DNA of 64,000 nucleotides from Elmis aenea (GCA_947652605.1 OX393576.1:48026966-48090965), one strand, 5' to 3'; numbered from the stretch's first letter, positions 24,337 through 35,284 are shown. The notes: generated by a model from the letters alone, not told the origin. Made by a program: numbers and translations.

Positions 24337-24701
24337 TTTTTAAAATTGAAAACACGTGGTAAAACTTAACCTCAAAAATGTGTTTTACGTTTACAGTGCG
24401 AATGTTTAAATATTATAAAATAACCTGTTAATCCAACACTATAAACTAATCACTTCATCAGTTCCTGATCCCTCTTCTGAACACTGTGGTGATAGCTCAC
24501 ATAAATCCACATAAATTATTCTAAACTTTCTAATAGGGCAGACATAAAACGAGCGGTAACAGGAACAACATTTATTCGCACTCTCATTCTGCCAACTACA
24601 ATACAATTCCGCCAACGGTAACCTAACATACGCTGTACACTAACTCCATCTACATCCTGGAGCGCCAAATTCAAATTTTAAACTTATAATCTACTACAAA
24701 C

Positions 24702-24973
24702 CAATATAAACATATTGGACCAATAACATATTAACATTGAGTTTTCTGATATTGGTTGTTCATTAAAAAACTTGAAAAGGCCTATATTGGCTAAATGATG
24801 CCAGACAATATAGGGTAAATATATTTTGTTTATGTCTAGCCGATAAAAATAAACTGGAAATAATCATCAAACAATATAAACATATTGGACCAATAACATA
24901 TTAACATTGAGTTGTCTGATATTGGCGATTCATTAAAAAACTAGAAAAAGCCTATATTGGCTGAATGTTGCCA
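24702..24973 (+). repeat. Direct repeat of about 100 bp at 170-bp spacing
   Basis: 24702-24813 and 24872-24973 are nearly identical (starting caatataaacatattggacc and including cattaaaaaact and cctatattggct). They form part of the right-hand motif array of the surrounding element. The duplication is internal and does not extend past the element end. Confidence 0.85.
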
Positions 24974-25469
24974 ATATTGGGCCCGCGTAACAATATTTGG
25001 CCAATATTATTGTGCTACTTGGGATATTGATCGCTGCTGGAACGCTTTAACGACATCCCTGAATATAAATGACATTTGTACGTATAGAGTTCATAGAAAT
25101 TTGCGCATTTTTTTGACCATCCGCAAACTAGCCCAAAAGTAGTTTTGTACAGCGAGAACTGTCGACTAATCGTCCGGTGAACTATCAGAAACACGATATC
25201 GATACTGCGCAGAATCCTGATAGTAAATAGCGCTGCTGGAACAAACCTATTATGTTTTGTTTAATGTTAATGCATCTGATTTGGTCTTGCGAAAAATCAA
25301 TTCAAAAACTTTTATCATTTATTTATATTACGAACTAGAATACAGATCGAAATAAAATCAAAAACGGCACTTGAAAGAAAAAAGTACAAATATTTTTTAA
25401 AATTAAATTGGAACCGACATTTCTAAAATTATCTAGATAAGCAGAAACATACAATTTAAATAAACAAAA

Positions 25470-26135
25470 CTCCGTCATTGCAATGCTTTTTGCGAACGAC
25501 CAAGTCGTAATAACCAACAACGAAGACCCTATTACACATTATTAAAATTTAGCCAAACACTAAGGAATATAATATGAATATTTTAGCAAATAAGCCAAAA
25601 GTGATGATTTAAAGGACACGAGCAATTTAGATCCAAATTATACTGAACGACCAAACTTTACAACAAGTGAGCTCGTTTAATTTTCTAGGCTGCCAATTAT
25701 CAATAAACGAGAAAAAAAAATTTGAAACAACATAGAAAAGTTTAACTATATTAACGGAACAATCAGACGAATATTAGAGAACAAAGCTAGCCAAATCACA
25801 AAAGTGAAGTTCTTTAAAACTGTGTCAATACCAACTATAACCTCCGGCAACGAGACTTGAACAATAACAAAAAGAAATGAACGGATACACGGTGCAGAAA
25901 TGAAATTCCTTTGAGCAGTTAGAGGATACAATAATATAGAGATACAGCAAAACAGAAATAAGTAACGAACAAGACATTTAAGGCTTAAACGACGAAATTA
26001 AGAAACATAGAACAGCAATGAAAAATATCTTAAATGAAAGGATAACTCCCGCACTCCGAAGCAAATATACAAAAACAAATCTAGAGGAAAAAGACACCTA
26101 CGCAGAACAAGCAAATGTTGAAAAGACCAGTAAAA
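25470..26135 (+). pseudogene. LINE reverse-transcriptase remnant, second family
   Basis: Broken frames on the plus strand show the polymerase box as LFANDQVVITNNED (FADD changed to FAND) at about 25495. They continue with FSRLPIINKREKKI and KFNYINGTIRRILENKA, then KVKFFKTVSIPTITSGNET, ITKRNERIHGAEMKFL and AVRGYN, and end in a basic RGKRHLRRTSK stretch. The order matches the C-terminal half of a non-LTR retrotransposon ORF2 of a family distinct from the one at 16600. It has many stops and small indels. No poly(A) tail or target duplication is visible. Confidence 0.8.
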
Positions 26136-26652
26136 TGAATTTTTTTTGTGGATAATACCAGTGAATCCGATATTTTCTTTATATCTTAGTACGAAAATTT
26201 GTTTCAATAAAATGAATGAAACCGCTCACATTAAAATTTGAGTACATTTAACATCTTTAAATGCCTAGATTTCAAGCTTGCAAAAACGAATAATTTTTTT
26301 TTATCGTTTACACATACATGTAAATATTTCGTGTAATTGCATAAAATTATTTTACATCAATTCTTTTACACGGCTGAATTCCTAAAACGTTAATGCGAGT
26401 TTGTTGGTAATTAACTTGTATATCTTTAGAAAATATAAAAACAGTTAAGAAAGTCATCGTTACCATATCTTAAAAATATTTGTAATAACTGTAGTTGGTT
26501 GTCTTGTAAAAAAAATACTTAGAAATAAGAATAAAATTAACATTATCGTTAACCTGTATTTTAAGGCGCTTGTTTTTCAGTGTATATTGTTACTATGAAA
26601 GCCCAAAAATTGGTAAATCTTAGGTTTCAATACTAAATCCTAGCATTTACCA
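26136..26652. other. AT-rich DNA, no gene recognised
   Basis: No exon, repeat end or RNA gene could be supported. Confidence 0.45.
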
Positions 26653-26660
26653 TAGTGAGT

Positions 26661-27252
26661 AGGACTTCCAAAATTACCGAAATTTTCTTTTGCCGGAAAA
26701 TATTTTGAGTAAAAACCAGCTAACCGGTACATTTTTTAAATTGAAAATTTCTTGTGATAGTAGATACTACTATTTATTTATAATTATAATTATTAGCAAG
26801 CAATATTTTTATAGTATGTGCAAAAGGGTATATTTAAAGAGATAATAATTGACAATAAATTAATTTGTAATAAACTCTTTCAAAGAGATAGTTAAAACCA
26901 TAACAAATATGAAATATGAAATAAGTTTAGTACACTAACAAAACAATAATCAACTCTTAATGTAGCAGACCAGACTGGGCAAAACACTTTTTTAAATATT
27001 CGGTTCCCGTTCTTTCTGACAATGAAACAATTAAAATGTGCACCCAGTACACAAATCGTATCTAATGTCTTATCATTCAGCTTGTTCGAATTTTTGTACA
27101 TATTGTTCCTCCAGAAGAAAAAGCTCTTGCTGCCTTGACACTCGTGGGTTTCACTGTGAGAAGGTGGTTGTAAACTACCGAAATCAACGGTATTTGTAGT
27201 CAAAATTTACCGATGAAATCGATTAACCGTTTATCGGTAATGGAACCCCCAA
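26661..27252 (-). mobile_element. Probable hAT element remnant with transposase tail
   Basis: The left end is aggacttccaaaattaccga; the right end read inverted contains ggttccattaccga. The flanks are tagtgagt and taatgagg, a 6-of-8 match compatible with an old 8-bp duplication. The minus frame at 26892-27203 includes SKSFFFWRNNMYK, DTICVLGAHF and KNGNRIFKK. These resemble the start of the hAT dimerisation region (FW-x-NN ... CVPGTS...S...GN-I), with loss of the PSER block. Both the ends and the protein match are weak on their own; together they favour hAT. Confidence 0.35.
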
Positions 27253-28528
27253 TAATGAGGTAGGAAAAGTCCGGAAAAAGCGTGTAAACGCTTCCATTTC
27301 GGCCTTATAGGTTTCCTTTCATAAAAAAAGCTTTAACTAACGTTTAACCTGACTCTCGTTTATTTTATCAGTAATCGAAGGTCGGTTTAAACGTCGGTTA
27401 AAACTTTATTTGAAATAAATATTAAAAACGAAAAATTTATACGAGAATATTAATTTAAGAACGAATAGTTTATAATGCTCACGTAATATTTACAACACGT
27501 GAAGCTTTGAAAAAGACAATAATAGTGAATGCTCACATCGTAATGCATTTGATCACAATCGTGTAAAACTTTTTAGGCCAATACGCTGTTAAAATTTTCA
27601 GCGAACATTTTACCTCTCACATTCAATTGAAGATGCTACATCAGCACTTTCTCCTTTATTACGATAACATCAATTGATTTAAATACGTTATGTTAATTAC
27701 GTAAATTTTCGATGCTTATTTTTGTAATTGCCAATTACTTTTCGTGCTTGTTTACGATTTGATACGTGTTTAATAGTGCAGGTAACGTCCGACATACATA
27801 TTTTGATGTAACCAGTAAACACCGGCATAGTTTCTATTTTAAAACTTACAAAATGCTATTATTATTGCTTCAAAAGGTGTTTATTATAACGTTTACTGTA
27901 ATTAACCTATTCTAAGTGTAATACATTTTAATAAACGGTTATCGTTATTGTGCACAGAAGGTATAACTGTTTTATTGTTGCGCTACTGTAACGAGAAAAT
28001 TCCTTTCATGTATTTTACAAAGTTGCGTGATTATGTTGGCAATATGTTTAGCTTTATAGTTAGAATAATTACTTTTACATTTTTACGTTTTTGATAATAG
28101 GATGGTATTAAAGTTGCTATAGGAGAGTTTAAAAAGGTATTGATGTTAGAAGTACAAAAATGTATTGTAATTGTGTATTGTTCAACATGATGTATGTATT
28201 AAAAAATTATAGAAAAATGTAAATCAACCTACATATACATATAATGAAAGGTAGGCAGACATTTGAAAGGATGTTTTCCTGTCATTATTTAAATTTGAAT
28301 AGCACTTGGTTCACAAAAACTGCTTTTTGCTTTGTTACAGTATTTTGCCGTCCTACGTTCTTAGCATATTTTTATGTCTCATACTCTTTTCTTTGCGGAC
28401 ATGTTTCTATATAGGATGGATATCCGGTAAAGAATAATTTAAATGAAATTTAAAAAATGTGTTTCAAGAACTCAAAATATTAAATTGCCTTGCCCTTATT
28501 TTAGTTTAATTTTAAAAAATTCACTTAA
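27253..28528. other. AT-rich DNA, no gene recognised
   Basis: No exon, RNA or element end was supported. The start of the 97-codon frame at 28443-28736 lies here, but that frame is a shadow of the LINE tail that follows. Confidence 0.45.
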
Positions 28529-28852
28529 GGGTGAAAGGAGTAACAAAGAAAGAAAGAATCAAAAATGTGCAAATAAGAGAAGAACTAAAGATAGAGTCCA
28601 TAGAAGAGTTCATAAAACAAAGACAACTTGGGTGGTGGGGACACCTACAAAGGTTGGACAGCTCAATAGATACCAGTCAAAAAATTATGGGAAAGTAAAA
28701 TGCCAGGCAAAAGAAGGAGAGGTAGACCAAACGTAACGTGGGACAACATAATCGGAAAAATCCTAAAGGAAAAAGGGAAAACGTGGGGAGAGGCAAAGAA
28801 TATAGCGAAGAACAGAAAATAATGGAAGAATTTTATTAGGAAAAAATTGTAG
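28529..28852 (+). pseudogene. LINE ORF2 extreme C-terminus, third family
   Basis: The true frame, not the longest one, reads GVTKKERIKNVQIREELKIE, then IKQRQLGWWGHLQRLD, and after a frameshift KMPGKRRRGRPNVTW, ILKEKGKTWGEA and KNRK. An in-frame TAA follows, then WKNFIRKKL and a TAG at 28850-28852. The R-x-LGWWGH-xxR and RRGRP-x-x-W motifs are the usual tail of insect non-LTR ORF2 proteins. One frameshift and one premature stop make it dead. It ends about 60 bp before the foldback at 28916. Confidence 0.85.
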
Positions 28853-29038
28853 ATTATGAAACATAAACTACACCCTTACACCCTATGGGTAAAAAAAGGG
28901 AATGGATTATATATACAGGGTGAGTCACGACGGACGCGTCGGAGTTTTATAGCGAAACACTTTATATTTTCCAATTTCTGTCGCTGTTAGATTATGTAAG
29001 TCAATAAGGGCTACATTTTAAAAATATTTTCAAACATA

Positions 29039-29098
29039 CAGGGTGCTCCAAAAAAGAGTGGCATATCAAAGTTATACTTTTTCTTATGGAACACCCTG
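29039..29098. mobile_element. 60-bp TIR mini-element in the left arm
   Basis: TA|CAGGGTGCTCCA ... TGGAACACCCTG|TA: short inverted ends of the CAGGGTG type around 36 bp of unique sequence. The same unit in inverse orientation is at 31022-31081. Confidence 0.7.
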
Positions 29099-30014
29099 TA
29101 TATTTTTGCATTTTTGGATTCCTCTTTAAATTTAATTAAAAAAATGTATAAGGTCATATGGGTCTAAAGTTAACCGTTCTCGTGAAAATCGCATTTTCAT
29201 GAAAATACAGTATTTTCAAAAATTTTCAACATTTAAAAACTTTGAGAAGTCTGAAGAAATTCGCTTGGAGATAAGATTGACAATAGATTATGTAACACTT
29301 TGCACCACCTACATTTTTAAAATATTATACAGGGCGTTTTTTACGCTTGGTCAAACTTGTGAAACTTTAAACATCGATAACTCATTTTTTTTAAATACAA
29401 CCCCTTATATTTTTTTACACCGTCTTATAGAAAATTAAATTCTCTTTCGAAAACATTAATACTGTTTTATACCTAAAATTGATATTTTCCGAGATATCGC
29501 GATTTTATTGTTAATTATTAGGGCAATGTAATATTTTCGAGTAGGCTACAAAGGTAGACAGCGGTAATTTGAAACAATTGAACGAAAAAACAAGAAAGGT
29601 TTAGTTTTATCTTTTGCCTACGCATTTTTAACATTTTTTTATAGTGAAGAGCAATCTCACGTTTAAATCGAGATTTCTTACAATTATTTATGCATTTATT
29701 TATTGGACCAGTATGATAAGATGATTAGTAAATCATATAAACTATTTTTTTTGTATGATACGACTCTCGGTTCTACCAAAATGTCTTTGCTTAACTTCTG
29801 GTTTCACGCATTTTGCAAACATTGTGTTTTATACAGTGTGCACAATGTTTAATGAAGGTAAGTGTTTATGGTGTGTTATGTAAAATATAAATACATAATA
29901 CACAGAAAATATTTCAAATTGGGACCGTAGTAACTTTAATTGTACATTTATAAAAATATTTCCAGTGATAACTAAAATGTATGTAATAATAATTCAAAAA
30001 CTTTTGAGACAATC

Positions 30015-30110
30015 ACTCCTAATATGTTGCGTAATGTAAGGCGTTCACTTGAAAAGAGGATCACAATGTGTATTCAAGAGGATGGTCGTCATGTTGAACA
30101 TTTATTGTAA
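30015..30110 (+). pseudogene. C-terminal tail of a Tc1/mariner-like transposase
   Basis: The open frame reads TPNMLRNVRRSLEKRI, TMCIQEDGRHVEHLL and then TAA. The pattern 'R-R-(S/R)-(L/I)...R-(I/L)..CI...G-(G/R)-(H/Q)-(F/V)-E-H-L' followed by a stop is the characteristic C-terminus of a widespread insect Tc1/mariner-like transposase group, often with helix-turn-helix/DUF4817 annotations (family knowledge). Only this tail is present, placed in the loop of the foldback. This suggests that the foldback arose from the 3' end of an autonomous element. Confidence 0.65.
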
Positions 30111-31021
30111 TCGGCTGTTAAATTTTGTTTTTGAATTATTATTACATTTTAGTTATCACTAGAAATATTTTTATAAATGTTCAATTAAAGTTACTACGTT
30201 CCCAATTTGAAATATTTTCTGTATTTATATTTTAGTTAACACACCATAAACACTTACTTATATTAAACATTGTGCACACTGTATAAAACACAATGTTTGC
30301 AAAATGCGTGGAACCAGAATTTAAGCAAAGACATTTTGGTAGAACAGAGTGTCGTATTATAAATATACAAAAAAATTGTTTATAGGATTTAGTAATCATC
30401 TTATCATACTGGTCCAATAAATAAATGCATAAATAATTTTAAGAAAACTCGATTTAAACGTGAGATTGCTCTTCATTATAAAAAAATGTCAAAAATGCGT
30501 AGGCAAAAGATAAAACTAAACCTTTCTTGTTCTTTCTTTCAATTGTTTCAAATTACCGCTGTCTACTTTCATAGCCTACTCGAAAATACTACTTTGACCT
30601 AATAATTAACAATAAAATCGCGATATCTCGGAAAATATCAATTTTAGGTATAAAACAGTATTAATGTTTTCGAAAGAGAATTAAATTTTCTATAAGACGG
30701 TGTAAAAAAATATAATGAGTTGTATTTAAAAAAAATGAGTTATCGATGTTTAAAGTTTCACAAGTTTGACCAAGCGTAAAAAACGCCCTGTATAATATTT
30801 TAAAAATGTAGGTGGTGCAAAGTGTTACATAATCTATTGTCAATCTTATCTCCAAGCGAATTTCTTCAGACTTCTCAAAGTTTTTAAATGTTAAAATTTT
30901 TTGAAAATACTGAATTTTCATGAAAATGCGATTATCACGAGAACGGTTGACTTTAGACCCATATGACCTTATACATTTTTTAAATTAAATTTAAAGAGGA
31001 ATCCAAAAATGTAAAAATATA

Positions 31022-31081
31022 CAGGGTGTTCCATAAGAAAAAGTATAACTTTGATATGCCACTCTTTTTTGGAGCACCCTG
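31022..31081. mobile_element. 60-bp TIR mini-element in the right arm
   Basis: CAGGGTGTTCCA ... TGGAGCACCCTG: the inverse counterpart of 29039-29098, at the matching position in the right arm of the foldback. Confidence 0.7.
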
Positions 31082-31350
31082 TATGTTTGAAAATATTTTT
31101 AAAATGTAGCCCTTATTGACTTACATAATCTAACAGCGACAGAAATTGGAAAATATAAAGCGTTTTGCCATAAAACTCCGACGCGTCCGTCGTGACTCAC
31201 CCTGTATATTTAAAAAATTCAACAATCGACTTTTACTTTTTTTTTAATAATCTTTTGTTTTCCCAACTTTGGGATCTTGATCAAGTATTTTAGTATTGGT
31301 GTAGAGTAGGTTAGTAAAAAGATGTAGATTTCCTTACATACACATAAAAC

Positions 31351-31735
31351 CACGGCTTCGAACCGTAATTTTTTTCGTTTCGGTTCAATTAAAAAAATAT
31401 ATATCGGTTCGGTTCCGGTTTTCGTTCAGGAAAAAATAACGGTTTCTTTCGGTTTTCGGTTCAGCTCCGAGTGATTACTTTTTATTTTTTTTAATGTCTT
31501 TATTTGGTATGATAATAAAGGTATAATAATTGGAAATAGAACAATAGAAGTATATAACATATGATAATATAATTTATTAAACGAAACATAATTATATAAA
31601 CAAAACACGCGAGTTTTTGAACATATACCCAACCGTAATAAGCCGATATTTGTTTTTCGGTTCAGTTCCGGTTTTCGTTCCGACAAAAATAACGGTTTTT
31701 TCCGGTTTTCGGTTCAGTTCCGGTTCGAAGCCCTG
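31351..31735. mobile_element. hAT MITE with CGGTTC motif arrays, 8-bp TSD
   Basis: The ends are CACGGCTTCGAACCG and CGGTTCGAAGCCCTG, the left one having a single change from CAGGG. The exact 8-bp duplication CATAAAAC lies at 31343-31350 and 31736-31743. Both ends are packed with ggttcggttccggttttcg-like motifs (31374-31465 and 31655-31730). The middle is AT-rich. It resembles the MITE at 13647-14100 in its tip and design but has a different motif. The 86-codon frame at 31426-31686 is a by-product. Confidence 0.92.
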
Positions 31736-31741
31736 CATAAA

Positions 31742-31912
31742 ACAACTGTTTTTGAAAATTTTGCTGTATTAGACGAAGACGAAGGAATTTTTGCTGTTGG
31801 ATTAGCTGATGTTATAATAATTCCATCATCTGTGGATGAATTAACGGTTAAAGAACACCTGTACGACGATGAAATGAAACACTATGGAAGTAGCTGGATC
31901 TTCAGATGTTGA
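31742..31912 (+). pseudogene. piggyBac-like transposase N-terminal fragment
   Basis: A 56-codon open stretch ending in TGA reads ENFAVLDEDEGIFAVG, LADVIIIPSSVDELTVKEHL and YDDEM. An acidic N-terminus with I-x-P-P/S-x-VDELTDEE-x-x-DDD is common in insect piggyBac-type (PGBD) transposases; the similarity is by eye. It has no start codon and no downstream catalytic domain, and begins right at the target duplication of the hAT MITE. The MITE therefore probably inserted into this fragment. Confidence 0.45.
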
Positions 31913-34098
31913 AGTTATTTGTTTTGGGAATAATGATATTATCTGGATATAATACTTAACCAGCTATGAAATTATATTGTTTAAAAAAACAAGAGAGTTT
32001 TAAGTGTTTTATTTTTTACTGCATAATTTTTACTCCATTAAAATATCGTGTGTGTTCAAATACATTATAAAGACGGTTACGAATCGTTATAAAAATAAAA
32101 AGAAAAAGAATGATTAGAGGTTTTAATTTAACCCAATAAAATAAGATTCAAATTAGGAAGATCTATAACGGTTAAAAAAGCGATTCTTAACATAAATGTT
32201 GATGCTAATTATCCGGATTTTAGAAGTATACCTACAATAAATATTTATGCTATTAAAATTAGCTGGACACTCTAAGTTGCAACTAATAGAAGTGATATTA
32301 ATATCCAGTTTATAAGTAAAATAATAAAAATACTCAAATTTCAGGATAATTAAGATAAGAGATGTAGCCTATAACATTATAATAGTAAAGTACTTCAGCT
32401 ACACAAACAAACTGGCAAATTATCATAAAATCGCACTCAAAATAAATGGCAAGTTCCATACAGTCATCGCTGAAAAAGGAATGTTAAACATTTTTAGTAT
32501 CGGCAGTAACTTATAAAAGAAGTTTATTAAAAGGGTACCGTAATGATGAGTCACACATATTCGCAACTTGTTTTTGAGTCAATGTTAACACATATATTTG
32601 CATAATACAATTAAATATGATGTCAAGAAGTATTTATATTTGGAAATATTGAGGTGATAAGTTTTATTTTCGTCATTTATTTCTTAGCTGATCTCAATAA
32701 TGAATCACGACAAATAGGGGTTCGTTTAGACATTTATACTAGGAATTTTAGATCTGTTTTTTACGAGAAGCAAAACGTACACAAAGTTGAATGCAAAGTG
32801 TTTAAAGGAATGTTTAAAACGGGTCTTACATTCGGTTTCTTCGCTTAGAATGATGTCAAAATTAATTAGTAACGGTGCTGAAAATTATGTTTAAATGAAT
32901 GTAGCTCTTCGCATATTTGATTGCACTCACGACGCTTGAATTTTTTATTATATTTGACACAATTTTTAGGGGTTAAATAGGCATTTTACTGCACAAAGCA
33001 AAAGTAAATAGGACAATGTTTAAAAACTAGAAAACTTAATGAGTCAGAATCAATTAAATACACTAAAAACTGCTTTTTTTAAAAATATATTATGTTTGCT
33101 AGGATATGTTAAGATAAAAATGGAAGGAATAATAATATGTTTTGGTTTAAAATAAGAAAAAGTTCATGTTCATATTTTTGTTAGATTGAATCCCATCTAA
33201 TTAATTTTCTTGAAGTATAAGATAATTTCACCAAATACGTTAATTTTGTGTTTAAAAATCATGTAACAATGATCATATTTTGCCTTTTATTTGTTATAAT
33301 AGCAACTTCAAAGTTACCAAAAATCATTAAGTGAAACATGTAATTAAGACAATCACTAATTTGACAACGAATGTAGCAATCAAAGCGATTTTATATATGA
33401 TATAAATCGATTGTCATTACTAATCAAAAATGGCAAGCATTTATTTCGTGGATAATATTGTCAAATGTTTCTTAAAAATAGTCTTGGTAAAAAACCCTGC
33501 AAAATGGTTTTGGCAATTGACGTTATCATTACATTTTACAACTGGTATTTAGTATTTTCAGTTTCTATCACTCTCATTACCTCTATAATTAAAATTAAAC
33601 GTTGCCTTAGTTTTAACAATATGTATGTTACGCAAAACTGTAACGCAACAAAAAAATGTTCTCAAGTTAACATTGTCAATGGAAATTACCAGATTACTTA
33701 ATGTAATTGGTAAATGTGCAATTAAGTAATTTAAAAGCGGTTCATGTGGCCTAATCATGTAGATTTTGGATGCGAAAAACCTCATCAAAATAGAATTTAA
33801 ATTGACTCAATAAAACTGACGTAAGACACCGAAGTGATGTGACGCATGTTCTAAAGGTGATGGAACGTTTGCTTAATTTTGAATTGACGAAACTTGCTCC
33901 AAACTGATGTGTTCGGAGGTACACATCGTTTTTATTATTTAAGGGCGTTATTATAACGACTATTAAACACTATTACTTCAGAATTTCAGCTCTGTCAAAG
34001 AGGAATAGTGCGGAGATTAAAACGAGTTAAACCACTTGACAAGTGCAAACCTAAAGTGCAAGTGCAGTGTTATTACCAGTGGGTGAGACAATGTACAT
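31913..34098. other. AT-rich DNA, no gene recognised
   Basis: Frames at 32654-32848 and 33465-33788 are short and domain-free. The block 33820-34060 has somewhat higher G+C but no exon signals. No element ends were paired. Confidence 0.4.
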
Positions 34099-34106
34099 AA
34101 CCCTAG

Positions 34107-34428
34107 CAGTGGTCGGCAAACTCATTAGTCAACAGAGCCAAATATCAACAGTACAACGATTGAAATTTGTTTTGAGAGCCAAATTTTGTAGACCCGAATA
34201 AGGAAAGAACAGCAAACGCTAGTTTTTTCAGCTGATTATATGAGTCAGGAATAATATTCCAGGTGTTAAAAAGCAACATATCTTCCTTCTCCAGGTCTTT
34301 CAAAGCAGTCAAACCAGTCATCACGAAGTTTCAATCGCACTATACGTGCGCGCCCGCACTTGGAAGAGCCACACTCAAGGGGCCAAAGAGCCGCATGTGG
34401 CTCGCGAGCCGCGGTTTGCCGACCACTG
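34107..34428. mobile_element. Short TIR element, hAT-like, flanked by CCCTAG
   Basis: The termini are CAGTGGTCGGCAAAC and GTTTGCCGACCACTG, exact inverse repeats. CCCTAG precedes the left end (34101-34106) and follows the right end (34429-34434), a 6-bp match. The neighbouring bases do not extend it to 8, so the duplication is either short or eroded. The right end has the inverted gcatgtggctcgcgagccgc block known from hAT MITEs with this tip. Internal 'gagccaaat' motifs recur. The 65-codon frame at 34263-34460 crosses the element end and is not a gene. Confidence 0.85.
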
Positions 34429-34434
34429 CCCTAG

Positions 34435-35284
34435 ATGAAGCTAATCGTTATAGTCTATAAGACTAGTTTTAGTTAAGAGTGATGCTGTAGTGCTGCACTA
34501 TAAGCATTCTATTATTTAAAAAAAGCTAGATATTACCTTCATTAGATTATATATTATATATGAAGATGAAGTAACTATTTATTACGTTTTTAAGTGATAT
34601 CAATGAAGATTTCATCAATAAATTAATATATGTATGTAAGGACAACGTTTGCTAAATCATTTTCAAGTGGTGTTAATGCCATATAAATAAATAGAATGTA
34701 CTGTTAGAATTTAAGAGTGTTGGAAATCTTCATTAGCTTAGGCAATTGATAGTCGTGCAAATATTAACATTTGAAACATATAGTGAGCTGCTCATTAAAA
34801 CAAGCTGTCGAGTTCTTCTGTGAAACATTTTGGAATATTAAAGTGTGCTGTTTACTTTATGTTTAACTAATGCTGCTAAGATGTATTAACACATCTGTTT
34901 AAGAGCATCGCCATCTTTTCAAGAGCAAATCAATTATTCTTTTAAATAGGTAATGTTTAATTCTTAAAGATGGTAATTACCTTCTTCATCATTTTTGATC
35001 TTCTTTGTTAAATTAAAACTACTATTGTAACTTTCGTGTGTGAAAAAAGTAGGTACAGTAAAACAATGTACATTGCATAACTAGTCTCACGTGTGCGGAA
35101 ACGTTGTTTTAATCGTTGGCTAAATAATATACACGTGATGATAACAAGTGATATACCTTTATAAGCAGCTTATCAAACAATATAATTTTAAAATTATGGT
35201 TTAATTATTGATATAATTAGAAAATGAAAAATGTGGAGAAAGAGAATATGTTGTAAATATATAATTAGATGAAAGCAGCATATA
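34435..35284. other. AT-rich DNA, no gene recognised
   Basis: No exon, RNA or element end was supported. Confidence 0.45.

Larger units (their letters stand above)
23286..25023 (-). mobile_element. Inner TIR element with CCAATATTGG motif arrays and ATAT duplication
   Basis: The left end is CTCCAGTAGCATAAAATATT; the right end, read inverted, is CCCAAGTAGCACAATAATAT. ATAT flanks both sides (23282-23285 and 25024-25027), a possible 4-bp duplication. Variants of ccaatattgg, accaatat and atattggc are dense in the first 260 bp and the last 330 bp and rare between. A direct repeat (24702-24813 and 24872-24973) lies in the right array. Minus-strand coding remnants (23656-24336) suggest the interior once encoded a protein. 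Superfamily unknown. Confidence 0.6.
23195..25248. mobile_element. TIR element with AGGTTTGTTCCAGCAG ends, interrupted by another element
   Basis: The ends are AGGTTTGTTCCAGCAG (23195-23210) and its exact inverse CTGCTGGAACAAACCT (25233-25248). Only about 90 bp at the left and 220 bp at the right belong to it; the middle, 23286-25023, is a separate inserted element. TATGTT occurs immediately left of the element and 2 bp beyond its right end, which may be a disturbed target duplication. The superfamily is not identified. There is no coding capacity of its own. Confidence 0.65.
28916..31204. mobile_element. 2.3-kb foldback element (family E) with a transposase tail in the loop
   Basis: The tips are CAGGGTGAGTCACGACGGAC (after TA, 28914-28915) and the inverse ending GTCGTGACTCACCCTG (before TA, 31205-31206). 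The arms of about 1.08 kb (28916-30000 and 30125-31204) match almost throughout, with small differences. The loop of about 120 bp carries the last codons of a transposase (30015-30110). Each arm contains a 60-bp mini-element at the corresponding position. Frames at 29199-29438, 30232-30417 and 30661-30921 are the arms read in both directions. One arm contains caaccccttatattttttta, echoing the module seen in families A and B. Confidence 0.9.

Noticed and set aside
28443..28736. 97-codon frame with many K, R and T codons
   Set aside because: It is a shifted reading of the LINE tail at 28529-28852; the correct frame carries the LGWWGH and RRGRP motifs.
29199..30921. Two nearly identical 79- and 86-codon frames on opposite strands
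   Set aside because: They are the two arms of the foldback 28916-31204, not a duplicated gene.
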